From: Siphonodentalium dalli
Lineage: Eukaryota; Mollusca; Scaphopoda; Gadilida; Siphonodentaliidae
Assembly (NCBI GenBank): GCA_032622095.1
Contig: CP136062.1
Coordinates: forward strand, 165,916,090 to 165,980,089
Length of the DNA stretch: 64,000 bases
Reading direction: 5' to 3'
Notes under the pieces: generated by a model
Told to the model about the DNA's origin: nothing
Database searches by the model: none
What the model saw: only the letters and a program-made list of their open reading frames with translations
Part shown: one piece after another, positions 43,567-53,995 of the stretch
Position numbering within the stretch: position 1 is the stretch's first letter
Layout: every line of letters begins with the position of its first letter
Program-made: the position numbers and the translations under genes

Positions 43567-46500
43567 ATGTGCGTTGGTGTTTTCTCAGTGGTTTGCTTGG
43601 AATTTATTGGAATCAATATATAACATAGATACATGTACTTTGCGGGATTAATGAACAATAACAGTCTTATAAATATTAAATTTATGTATTGTTTAGAACA
43701 CACTCTTGTCTTTGCTGAAATTCTCGAATGGCAACGTGACAAACAGACGATATCTGGAAGACGACCGCTCTCTATATATTCGATCTCTGAACTTAATTAG
43801 CTTAATTACCCATGGGAGATCGTTGGTACATGTATTTCATTGGCATTTACTATTTAGGGTGGAAATTTAATACTGATATACAAGCAGCAATGTTGGCCAT
43901 TTATTGGTACATGTAATGTCGGTATTCATGTATGGTTTGACTTGATTTTTCATGACAACTTAGGTCGCTGAGCGTGCGTATTTATCTGTGGAATATATCG
44001 GTGACCAGGAAGGAATATATAGCCAATACATATATCTTACCGATAATAGGAATATCGGCCAGTACCGATAACCGATACCGATAATCGGCACATCACAACA
44101 AAGTTTGGTATATGCCAAATTACATACGTTGAAAACTAACTAACGTATATAGCGTTGAGAGATTGGAAATCTGAAGCGGTGAGAACATTTCATTCCCGCT
44201 GTCGATTGGTCATGCACGTACATGTAAGTTGAAATTAGGCCACCTAGATGTACATTTCGCATAGCTGTAATGTGTAAAATTAACAACACGAAACTTATTG
44301 TAATCATTTACGTTTCACTAAAAAGATACTTTAGGACCTTTATATAAATTATATTGCAACACCATCCTTACTATAATACTTCAGTTTGGATTAGGGCAAA
44401 AAAAAACATCTCTGTGCTAGATGGTGTGATTGAAACAAGCAGTTGCAAAATATTAAAGTTATATGATCAAATGAATATTGCTCAGAGTCTTCAAAATTTA
44501 GGGAATATTTCTTTAGGCTGTACATTTAATGTACATTGTATACTACATGTAGTAGGCCTGCAATATTTAATTTGCATAAATGTCTCATTCTATCTGGGCT
44601 AAACTATAGGCATTGCATATAAGCTATTTATAATCAATTCTACCTGCAGTAGAAACTGTTTAAATGTTTTAATATGTTGATTGTTCAATGTGTACAGAGG
44701 CTAGGCTAAGTTCAGTGGTGCCAAGATCCAGTGTGAAGAAAGAAATAAAGTAATTGTAGCTTTCAGTCTGAGTTAGTATATTGTTTCTCTTGAGCAAAGC
44801 TCATAAATACAATGCACTTAGAGTATGATAGTGGGTGTAACGATACACGTTTTGCACGAGACAATACCTATCGCGATACAGGGTTGGCGATATGATATGA
44901 ATTGCGATACAATTAATAGAAAATTACATGTGATCTATGTATAAATAAAATACCACGGAGAGCTAATGTAGGTTTCTGCTAAATGTAAATTTGTTTGATG
45001 CTTAAAAATGATGCATCACCATGATGCATGCCGACTGTCAAGTTGTCAACACTGTCGCTATCGGACAGACAAACATTTAACACTTGTGTGTGTGTAATCT
45101 TAGACCAAAAACTGAATGTACGTTGGAATTACAAAATCTAAATATACATGTAGATGCACTTCCCTTTGCTATCCGGATGTCCCTGGATCAAGCATTCGTA
45201 ATTTTAGGGAATAGAATGATGGCAGAAATATAATGCAGACCATCAGTTTTTATTATGCGCGTTCATTACATTAAAATTTCCACATCCGGGCACTTGCATA
45301 CAAAACTAAGTTGTCACAAAGCATCGCTATTTTAATAAGTTGATAATTAAAATAAACAATTATTTTATTGCAACCTTGGAGAAATACATGTTAATAGTAA
45401 TTTATGAGGGGGTTAACAGCTACACACTGTCATGTGTGTGGACATCGATTGACCGATACGATAGTTCACCTCTGCATTCAATTTCAACGAGTTTGTGTTG
45501 CCGAGAACTGCTTCGGTCAGTGAACATTGACATTAGCAGGCACATTCAAATCTTGATTCAATGTCTGATTAATTATTAGTATTACCCAGAAAGATGTTAT
45601 AACTACATAACCACTTTTAATGGAGTAAGGATAATCCAAATCGAACTAGTCAGTGACTGCGCTCCAGAATTGTTATCTAGACAAATTATTGATTGATTCA
45701 TGGTGCAATTCATGCATGTTTAAATGTTTTTTTTATGTTGGTCAATGTTGACACGTACACAATATTCATTTCACCCCATAATTAATTCGACAAACAGTCC
45801 TTCCCACGAGGAAAACACTGCGAGAACATTTATTTGCTCCCGTACTTCAGAAGACGGGTGTCATATTGCACTCTAGGTCAACATGACCGCTTTCGCAGAT
45901 TTTGTAGAAGGATACGCACTTCGTTCATGACTGAACTAATTGCACCCATACCATAATTGTCAGTTGGGTTTTTCTCAAACAAAAAGTCATTGTGGAATAG
46001 ACCTATGTCTAGTTACACTTTAATATGCCATAGTTGTACTGAGATGGTAATGGATCTCAATAAACATTAAAATAGTTCACTATTGAACCAACAATTACAG
46101 TCTCCATTAGTATTTTGAGATGAGGGACGGGTGCGAATTTTAGTACCCGTGATTTGAAAATTACGAGTGCGTACGGGTGCGAGAGCAACACTCCCGTCTC
46201 CTGGGAAGGACTGGACATCAGGACAAAGGAGAACCACATACAATAGTCAAGGGTGTTCAACTTGAGCAGTTGAGATGGTTTTGAGTGACTACTAGTACTA
46301 TAAATATATATATAATGCAGCCAGCACATGTCAGTGTTGTAATTGTTTGTTTACATGAATTTTATCAGCTGTATAATGTAATGTAATAAAATTAAATGTA
46401 TGTTGAAGTTGACTTTTGCACATGACAATTATCAAGAAAATGATTCCTGCAGCAGAAAGGTCCACATACTACATGCACATGTCTGTTTTGTAAATATTTC

Positions 46501-47647
46501 TATCAGTGTTGACATGCTTTCAGTACGGTAAGTCACCGCGGGGACAAAGTGAAAGTAGAAACCAAATTTAATTGGCAGAGAAAAATCATAAATATTTGCC
46601 CAAAAACTCACTTTAAATATTGGTATTATCAAAACTAAACAATGTTAAAGCTAATTTTAGTTATAACCAAACCTAATTGTGTTTAAACAGACGCTTTAAA
46701 CGAAGACATTTGTCAAATTACGTTCAGAATTCAATGCATTTCGCAACGAATTCAGAGGTCACGTAACCGGATATAACGCAATTGATGGAACAGCCAAAAA
46801 AGCCGATCCGTCATGCCGTTAGTAGGCGTTACGTCGCTTTTCATGCCGACACACCATTCAAACGCAATTATCGCCAACAAATCCCAAGAATATCACACAA
46901 ATTATACATCAAATGAAAGATAAATACAGAAAGAATTATGAAGTTTCCTTTCGTTTATTTTTTATACGAAGCTATTGTTTGTCCAAAACATCGTTTTTTA
47001 CGAATTTACAACAGATTACGTCGTACGTTGGAAGTGCCTAATAGGGGGCATACCGCCAGTCAATAAATGCTTCCCACCCTGGCTAACTTTGTTCGCGTCC
47101 CCTCCCCCCAATTCACCGATTATGGGACCAGCTAGGGGTCATATATGTGTTATGTTAACGTTCCAATCTCCCGTGATCAGATGTAATATCCGTTGATAAA
47201 AACAAATTTGAACCAAATTTCCAATTGCCATGATTGTCATTCACCCATTGACCGCAAATTCGCAATGTTATGAAGGTCAATGTATTGTACGATAAAATCG
47301 GTTTCTTTTGAACGTAAACTAGTTTATCCGCTTGTAGCCAAATTCGATCAAATGTCAAAAACACAAAAGCATTTAGAACAATAAAAATACATTTTCAGAT
47401 TCAAGTTAGCTGATATCCTAAATAATACATACCATGCGCGCAGAAGAAGATTTTCAGACTCGAGAGACGTCAAAAATGGCAGATTTTCAGAAGACGTCGA
47501 AAATGGCGGCACGAAAACTTTTACGCATGCGCGAAGCTACTAACGCACTTTTCCAGTCACGTCAAAAAGCGTAATGTGTGCATCGAGTGGAAGTGATGAC
47601 ACACTTCTGGGCAGAGGGATCAAGATACACTACATTTTGAGGACCAA
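43567..47647. other. 4-kb non-coding stretch
   Basis: No exon is recognised. Small items: a CCGATAA-rich patch at 44036-44095 (hAT-like scrap), a GTGTAACGATACAC-led patch at 44836-44915 (same kind), and a C run near 47100. Open frames are short and without family marks. Confidence 0.4.
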
Positions 47648-47835
47648 GTGAAAATACATTTTTTTGGCTTCTGCGTTCATCACTTGACCAATTTATGAGG
47701 AACATTCCGAGGACCCGTGTGTAAGTCCTCACAATGACACAATGTCCTCAGGACGTTGTTGTGTAAACAGGTCGAAGTCCTCACAAGGTCATATAAACAA
47801 ACACACACACACACACACACAAACAGATCTTCCAA
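47648..47835 (+). repeat. dispersed ~160-bp repeat, copy 2, plus (CA)n
   Basis: Second copy of 43408-43566, followed by (CA)10 at 47801-47820 and the phrase CAGATCTTCC. That phrase recurs at 48619. Confidence 0.88.
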
Positions 47836-48640
47836 AATATATAATAGACTAGAAGGTGACCCGACTTCGTCCGGGCTTTGACCTTGAATTGACCATTTTG
47901 AAGGTCAAGGTCAGGTGGGGTCAAACACCAACACCCCAAAAATGGTGGAAATAGGCCCAGCGGATACCGGGAAATCGGCCCAGCGGACACCGAGATACCC
48001 TATGCATCAAATTTCGTCCGTAAAAATCCGCAAGTTTAACCCTATTTGATTTCCACTCAAGTATATAAACGCGCCTCATATACACACGCTCATTAATTAT
48101 CAAGTTTCAACGTAAAGATAAATTACCATCGGTGCCCGAGATATCGCCAAGACGTCTGAAACAGTCAAATGCATCGGCCGGTTAAGCGTCAACGTGATCT
48201 AACGTTATGACCTCTAACGACGTCATAGAAGTTACGCATTGTTTTTATCCTGATGGAAGATAGTACCACTTCTTCTTGATAATTGAGGCAGATAACTAAA
48301 ACGGATACATACGCATTATATATCGTTGGAAAGAGGAAACGCGAACGATTTTCACAGTGTCATTATTGTGACTGGCATATTATTATTCGCGCTGTTTCGA
48401 AAAGATTTGTAAGCACCGAACTCAAATGAAAGTCCCGTAACACAGCGTAAAAACAGATTTGACCTCGGCACGTGAAAATTTGACCTCGGATCTGAAAATT
48501 AATATGCCTATGCCACTTCCTGACCGATAGTACCCTCACATACGAAGTTTCATCGAAATCGCGTCGGCCGTTTTCGAGTTCATCGCGAACACACACACAC
48601 ACAGACAGACAGACATACAGATCTTCCAAAATATATAATA
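47836..48640. repeat. left flank of the virus-like cluster (inverted relative of the right flank)
   Basis: Begins AATATATAATAG, then GACTTCGTCCGGG and TTTGACCTTGAATTGACCAT, then TTTGAAGGT. The same words in the opposite orientation end the right flank (52155 down to about 52040). It continues through GACCTCGG repeats, an ATCGCGTCGGCCGTTTTCGAG phrase and (CA)n(GACA)n, to a second CAGATCTTCCAAAATATATA at 48619. No gene is believed here. The minus-strand frame 48363-48629 is repeat-derived. Confidence 0.6.
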
Positions 48641-48694
48641 GATATATATTTTTTATTACAAAGCTATAATTATCATTTACTCAGTAATTAATAA
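48641..48694. promoter_or_regulatory. AT-rich leader of the ATPase gene
   Basis: Nearly pure A/T (TATATATTTTTTATTACAAA) directly before the ATG at 48695, where base composition changes sharply to GC-rich. A promoter role is inferred from position only. Confidence 0.3.
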
Positions 48695-49183
48695 ATGGAA
48701 CAACTGCACCAAAAAGATCCCCACTCGGCCCTGATATGTGGGCAGACTGGCTGTGGGAAAACAGTGTTCACCGTCGATATGTTGGAGGGCCCCTACCGTG
48801 GAACTTTTCGACACATTGTAATCCTGTGCCCCACTGTGCGGCACAACAAGGCGTACCAGAGCCGGCCGTGGACATGGGCTGACCGGGCGAGCGGCTCCAT
48901 GATTATCTACGGGCATTATACCAACTCTTTCAGGGCGAGCCCACGTTGTTTATTGTTGATGACTGCTCGGCCACGAAGGCCCCGACGAATAAGAAGGACA
49001 TGCTCTCTGACTGGCTTTCTCAGGCCGACACGCAGGGCAAAGCGTATGGGTCCTCACTCAGAAGTACAATTCCGTCCTAAAGGTCTTCGCGAGCAGACGC
49101 GCTGGGTCGCGCTCTTCCACTGCAAAGACCGGAACTGCCTTCGCGAAAATGACGTGATCCCTACCCGGAAAGAGCGATGCTAA
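48695..49183 (+). pseudogene. packaging-type P-loop ATPase (A32/FtsK-HerA-like), frameshifted
   Basis: Residues 12-23 are ALICGQTGCGKT, a Walker A loop, followed by FTVDMLEGPYRGTFRHIVIL and CPTVRHNKAYQSRPW. The frame then shifts (about 48880). In the +2 frame, QLFQGEPTLFIVDDCSA (about 48930-48975) is a Walker B strand with D-D. A further shift near 49010-49075 brings back LREQTRWVALFHCKDRNC in the first frame. This order (Walker A, Walker B, then a conserved R/K-rich segment) fits genome-packaging ATPases of Polintons, virophages and large DNA viruses (known for those families; assignment by motif only). The product would pump DNA into capsids. At least two frameshifts make it inactive. It heads a row of five to six plus-strand genes. 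Confidence 0.6.
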
Positions 49184-49225
49184 GCTTCTGTTAAAGACAG
49201 ATCAGCAGAATGCTTATAAGGTATA
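49184..49225. other. short spacer between ATPase and membrane gene
   Basis: AAAGACAGATCAGCAGAATGC may still be tail of the ATPase frame. Then an AT-richer patch precedes ATGATG at 49226. Confidence 0.3.
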
Positions 49226-49519
49226 ATGATGTATAACACTTATGTGCTATGTATAGCACTGATGTGCTTCAGCAAGGCCATACTATTTGGCACCCTTGCG
49301 TGGGGGGTGTACGTATACCTAGATATATGTATTAAACTTCGCCAGCTAAATCAAAGATTAACACTTGGATTAAAGACAATTACAAATATGAATTGTGATG
49401 ACTTAATCGACGAGTTGTTGAAAGAGCAGACGGAGGATGCAGCTATCTCCGTAGGAACTGTCGGGACGACGGCAGAACCTGCTGCGGAACGGAGAGCCAC
49501 TAGCTCAACCGGGGATTAA
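49226..49519 (+). CDS. small membrane protein of the virus-like cluster
   Basis: 97 residues. Residues 5-34 (TYVLCIALMCFSKAILFGTL, then AWGVYVYLDICI) are one long or two short membrane helices. Residues 35-97 are soluble, with a conserved-looking CDDLIDELLKEQ and an A/T/E-rich tail. The start is the first of two adjacent ATGs. The tail overlaps an open frame that leads into the next gene (49470 on), so the two may once have been one protein separated by a frameshift. I do not recognise a family. The role may be virion or membrane related (inference from the neighbours). Confidence 0.5.
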   Translation: MMYNTYVLCIALMCFSKAILFGTLAWGVYVYLDICIKLRQLNQRLTLGLKTITNMNCDDLIDELLKEQTEDAAISVGTVGTTAEPAAERRATSSTGD

Positions 49520-50002
49520 GGCTGCATTGGGGAATGTTGATGCTGTGCAAAAACGGGTTGTGGCTGTGCATCGGCACCGGGAAAGGCTCGCCGCACTGGC
49601 TGCGGGGGGTCAGGCCAGCCAGTATATGAGGCAAGCATTCACGGCAGACCAAGTCGGCGCAATGGACGACGAGGAGGTGGAGAAGCTATATGCCCGTTAT
49701 GAGGCGCGGCTGGTTGCATCGATGACAAAGACACTGGGACAGGCAGCGCTCCAGTGGTACGCGGGGGTTGCTGGCCTCCTCCCTATTCCCAACCGAAGTT
49801 GGTCGCTGATATCGAGGCCGACCCTATTGTTGGGCACCCCCTAATCAGTGCTACATGTGCGCTGTACCATCGATATGGCATGTATTTAGCGCCGTTGACT
49901 GCTGCGTTGACCACTGTGAAGCATTTTCAATTTGGACATGTCTGCCCACCACGACTGCGCCACTACCGGGTGATACCCACAACGGAGGGGGTGCCGTCCT
50001 AA
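49470..50002 (+). pseudogene. helical protein of the virus-like cluster, frameshifted
   Basis: Open from about 49470. It reads AALGNVDAVQKRVVAVHRHR, QASQYMRQAF, MDDEEVEKLYARYEARL and MTKTLGQAALQWYAGVAGLL (to about 49785). The sense then moves to another frame: KLVADIEADPIVGHPLISAT, CALYHRYGMYLAPLTAALTT. Alanine-, arginine- and glutamate-rich and probably mostly helical. One clear frameshift lies near 49785. Function unknown. Its place between an ATPase and membrane proteins suggests a structural or packaging role (inference only). Confidence 0.5.
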
Positions 50003-50226
50003 AGGACATACGCAGCGACATGCCAGTGGCAAGCGCGACAAATCCAAGGCCTCCAAAGGATCCCAAGAAGGTCGCGGCCGGCCGAGCGGGCGCCGCAGCT
50101 CGTCGGAAAAAACAGGAGAAAATCCTCCAGGAGCTTCAGGAATCCAAGTCCTCTATAGAACCAGAACCAGCCCCAGTAGCTACTGCTATTCATGCCGCGG
50201 ATGCGCCGCTATCGGAGTCGCGATAA
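50003..50226 (+). CDS. short basic protein of the virus-like cluster
   Basis: The open frame ending at TAA 50226 reads MPVASATNPRPPKDPKKVAA, then GRAGAAARRKKQEKILQELQESK, then a P/A/E-rich tail. A likely start is ATG 50020, giving about 68 residues. The middle is strongly basic and looks like a nucleic-acid-binding or core-like helix. The frame is open further upstream (from 49855), but that part overlaps the previous gene and looks non-coding. Family unknown. Confidence 0.45.
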
Positions 50227-50548
50227 CCACACCCGCCTGCCACTGGCGGTACTCCCAACGGAAGAGGTAATAACAGCTGTCCTAAAGGACCTCATATGCA
50301 GTGACTCTGCGACCTCCGATTCTTCCAATGGAACAGGGCCTGCTCTGCCTTCGGAACTGTGACTAGTCGCCGACTTGGGTTGGTCGGTGCGGTGTTGCTA
50401 TTCCCACGGAACTATCAGAACGTGGCCCAAGAACGTTCGCAAGCACCCGTGACACCGCAAAAAAACAAAACATCAAATGAAGGATGATCCATTTTATATG
50501 GAATAATTATTACTTTGTAATATACATATATATATATATATAGGAGAT
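50227..50548. other. spacer with a degenerate partial duplication and AT-rich leader
   Basis: CAACGGA-GAGGT, then GTCCTAAAGGAC-T--GCAG, repeats a phrase at 49978-50018, so part of the preceding gene seems duplicated. 50470-50547 turns into A/T with (TA)n at 50527-50541, just before the next ATG. Confidence 0.45.
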
Positions 50549-50752
50549 ATGTCTCCCCCAAGTAATGACGGAAAGATGCTCGTCAACGCGGTGTACCACG
50601 GCGTCGTGGTATCTGGTCTTGCCATCGGCTACTCCCACCTGGCCAAAATGGCAATTTGTGGTCCTTCCCATAAACTGGACTTAACGCCCTGCGATCTGGG
50701 TATGGTCGTTGTTGATGTCGCGCTCGCCGCGGCCACGAAAGATATATGCTAA
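50549..50752 (+). CDS. 67-residue membrane-associated protein of the virus-like cluster
   Basis: Intact frame from ATG 50549 to TAA 50752. Residues 10-28 (MLVNAVYHGVVVSGLAIGY) and 49-62 (DLGMVVVDVALAAAT) are hydrophobic. The loop between them is KLDLTPC. The frame is GC-rich and follows a (TA)n leader. This is the best preserved gene of the cluster. Family unknown. Confidence 0.5.
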   Translation: MSPPSNDGKMLVNAVYHGVVVSGLAIGYSHLAKMAICGPSHKLDLTPCDLGMVVVDVALAAATKDIC

Positions 50753-50825
50753 TTAAACAGGGGCTCATTCCATCCGATATTATGAAGTAATTATATTTAT
50801 ATATATTACGTTACGAATCGTAATC
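50753..50825. promoter_or_regulatory. AT-rich leader before the last cluster gene
   Basis: TTATATTTATATATATTACG and the palindrome CGTTACGAATCGTAA (50809-50823) sit immediately before ATG 50826. A regulatory role is only inferred from the repeated gene-leader pattern. Confidence 0.3.
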
Positions 50826-51252
50826 ATGGCGACTGCCGCAATGTTGCTCGGAGGTGCACTCACCAACGCATTATAATTCAACGGGTCAAGCTATCTCTTT
50901 TCGATTGTGAGAAATTCGGGCGTTGACGCAGAACGAAAACGCAATGAACAACTATAGAACAACTGCAGACTGCACAAACAGAATGTCCCGAAAACGGAAT
51001 GAGCGCATTGACTGGATCAATGAAGAACTCCGACGACATGGCCATGCTGTTCAAACATTCCATGATGTCGACGCTGCAATCCACGTTTACGCGCAGGTCA
51101 CGGGGAAAAACGCAGCCGAGCTTCTACGGGCCCCTGGGCCCAAACTTTCCGACTTCTACACGCCCTCATATGACAAAAAGAAACGCGATATAACCTTTAT
51201 TGTCTTGGCAATGGCCGCAACCGGTGCGGTGGCTTATAAGCTGTTCAAGTGA
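50826..51252 (+). pseudogene. C-terminally anchored protein of the virus-like cluster, broken
   Basis: Starts MATAAMLLGGALTNAL and hits an early TAA at 50874. The reading continues past the stop (SSYLFSIVRNSGVDAERKRN) and, after a shift near 50980, runs in another frame as RKRNERIDWINEELRRHGHA, VQTFHDVDAAIHVYAQVTG, LSDFYTPSYDKKKRD, ending in a hydrophobic anchor (FIVLAMAATGAVAYKLF). The middle is a charged coiled-coil-like helix. One stop plus one frameshift make it a pseudogene. Family unknown. Confidence 0.5.
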
Positions 51253-51589
51253 ATATGTTATATATATCTCATATAATATATATAAGCAATCACGGCATGG
51301 AGAGAGTTAAAGTGTAAACATTCGGGATTCCCACAATATTAATAACACATGCGATGAATCGGCAGTGTGTGTTATTTTTAGCAGGAAAAAAAATCAATAA
51401 TCGCGAGCAGGTTAAACAAGAAAACTAAGATGCATGCATCAGGTCGGCCGTGAACTATCTACCATAGAATTGTTGTAGCTATCGATTATACATTTTGGAA
51501 CACCTGTCTGTATGTATGTGTGTATACATGAATGCATGTGTGTATGTGTTATAGACTCTAACACTGCTCGACTGATCCGACTCGGATTT
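51253..51589. other. AT-rich end of the virus-like cluster
   Basis: Begins with TATATATATCTCATATAATA, the same kind of AT-rich patch that precedes the genes. GTATGTATGTGTGTATACAT at 51508-51550. No gene seen. Confidence 0.4.
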
Positions 51590-52155
51590 GGTATTTAACG
51601 TGTCAACTTGACCTCGCTCATAGGCATGTTTCTGGACCTTGACCGATCCGACTAAAAAATTGTGTGTAGGACTACTTCGATCCCGGGAGCAATATGGACG
51701 GGTCCAATTTCACGTGGGACCATGTTCTCGAACGTGCTGATGTAGGCATGTTTCTGGACTATTTGGACGGGTCCAATCTTGATCCCGACCTGACTTTGAC
51801 ATTCAAAAAGATCAATTCAAGGTCAAATCTGGTAAAACGGAAGTATTTCAACGAAATATAATACCTACTGTTACTTTTGTCCCAGGAGTGTTTCGGGTGG
51901 GTCAAATTATGACCCTGACCTGATCTTGACATTCAAAATTGTCAATTCAAGGTCAAATCGGGTAAAGCCGGGCGGATTTCGACGGGTATTTTTGTCGTGA
52001 CTTTTGTCCGGGGAGTGTTTTGGACGGGTCAAATCGTGACCCGACATGACGTTCACCTTTAAAATGGTCAATTCAAGGTTAAATCGCGCAATTCTCCGAA
52101 AATCAGAGGGGAACATCCCGGACGAAGTAGGGTCCACCAGCTACTATTATATATT
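51590..52155. repeat. right flank: ~130-bp tandem repeats, inverted relative of the left flank
   Basis: TGACCTGA-TTGACATTCAAAA, TCAATTCAAGGTCAAATC, GG-TAAA--CGG and TTTTGTCC-GGAGTGTTT recur in about three units. The end reads CATCCCGGACGAAGTAGGGT and CTATTATATATT (52155), the inverse of 47836 onward. Confidence 0.7.
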
Positions 52156-53692
52156 TCTAGATTTAGTTACAAACTAAATACCTGTATATTGTACAAAGAA
52201 ATGTTTGACAAATATATCTGTATCAATATTACCATACGGGTCATTAAAATAGATACGACGAAACAAATTTTGAAGGGTGCATGGTATCAGGTAAATTTTT
52301 ATATTTCAAATGATGACAGGAATGCGGAAAGTTGAAGTACCTACGTAATACTGACTATCCGAATGAAGAGATATACATGTATATAAAAACCAAAATAGAA
52401 GATTACTGCTGGCGACAATGTTTTCCAAAAAAATTCAAAGCATTCGATAGCTCCCATCTAGTTGTCAGCCCGAAGATAAATATAAAGTGTGGTGACTATC
52501 AGATGAGGGATATGACTGTACAGTTGCTAAACAATTCAGTCACGCAAAAGAGGATCAAACAGTAAGATACCAAATTGCTGCCTGTGGTAATGTTTTTTAA
52601 CGAAATTCGGGAAAATTAGATTACTCTCACCCTGGTTATCCAGAAGATCATTGTGGAATCTGGTGACGATCGGACAAGGGGTGTCGTCTGTAGGATCAAC
52701 CAAATTATTTAGCCATAAAAATAGTAAAATTCCAGATCACCGCTGACAGTGATGTCTTCACAAGGACAGCTTGAGAACAAAACATGGCTCACATCTAGCG
52801 GTGACCCAAACTATCCACGTGAGAAAAAGTTCTCCAATAAAAGCTGGCTGCAGGGTGCGCCAATTGATTCAAATTCGAAATTTAACAGGGTGTACTGCTT
52901 GTGGCCATGTTTTCCCCGCATATTTGATAGACTTATGGACAAAACCACTGAATCCGTTGAATCAATATACATGTATACATGGATTAATTTATATGCATTG
53001 TTATACACAGTACTGGTATATAAAGGTACTGAAAATAACAATATTACTAGTATACACAAAATAAACCATATATCATGGCTATGGGTTCTAATATCCGAAT
53101 ATGACAGCTGATAACTTGGTGTGAATTGAAGAGTGGTGGTGTCTCAAGCATATCTAACCCTCCACGTTAGCAACGTGTCATTAAATGTCATAAGTATAAT
53201 CTAGCTTGAGGACAGAAGTTATCCATAAAACCCCCCTTAATTCAACCAGGTCCTCGCGCGATGTATGGTCGATCACATGATGATCTAGGGGGTTTAGAAT
53301 TGTTGTATAAAAACAGCACTGCATGTAAATATAAAATAAAATAGTGCTACATCTTATTACAGATTATTGCCATATATAATCAGTGACTATACAGACAGTC
53401 TGACAAAATAAAGTTTCAGTGACACTCTATCCGAAGAGGGGAATAATTCCATCTGTTACAGTCAATGGAGCAATTATGAATCTGGAAAGGTGAAATTTCT
53501 AACTAATACTAGATATCGACATGACGCGATAACATATAACGTAAATGCAATATGGCCGCTGGCGACCATTTTTTCCTATAAAATTAAAAAAATATTTGAT
53601 AGCTCTCATCTGATAGATCAATATCAAGATAAATATGAAGTTTAGTGATGATCGGATGAGTGAAGTGGACTGTGCTAAACGGTTTAGTAATG
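52156..53692. repeat. degenerate repeats of ~170-180 bp, several copies
   Basis: CTGGCGAC-ATGTTTTCC, ATTTGATAGCTC-CATCTG, AGATAAATAT-AAGTTTGGTG and GATCGGA recur near 52408, 52590, 52900 and 53560 with heavy drift. The open frames at 52332-52565 and 52749-53111 follow these copies and are not considered genes. 53235-53300 shows weakly paired AACCCCCC and GGGGGTT words. Confidence 0.5.
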
Positions 53693-53995
53693 CTTAAAAA
53701 GATTTTTACCTTAATATTTTTATGTTCACTTTATAAAGTTCACTGAGTCATCTTTGTCATGTATTGAGTTTGATATCTTTTGTTAACAGTTTATAAATCA
53801 TGTATGTCTCATGTTTGTTATTTTAATTTATGTGTTTATTATCATTAAATAAAGTTGCATTCCTTAAAAAGATTCTTACCTCAATGTTTTTATGTTCACT
53901 TTATAAACTCCACTGAGTCATCTTTGTCATGTATTGAATTTGATATCTTTTGTTAACAGTTTATAAATTATGTATGTCTCGTGTTCGTTATTATA
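53693..53995 (+). repeat. tandem duplication with ~170-bp period
   Basis: CTTAAAAAGATT-TTACCT, TTTTTATGTTCACTTTATAAA, CACTGAGTCATCTTTGTCAT and ATCTTTTGTTAACAGTTTAT are found at 53693 and 53863. The first copy ends ATTAAATAAAGTTGCATTCC, which resembles a polyadenylation site, so each unit may be a transposon 3' end. Confidence 0.88.

Noticed and set aside
48363-48629. Minus-strand frame with VCLSVCVCV
   Set aside because: Driven by CA and GACA tracts at the end of the left flank repeat.
49855-50022. Upstream extension of the short basic protein
   Set aside because: It overlaps the frame-shifted end of the preceding helical protein, whose reading there is more protein-like.
52332-53111. Open frames of 77-120 codons on plus
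   Set aside because: They coincide with degenerate ~175-bp repeats, differ in frame from copy to copy and carry no domain.
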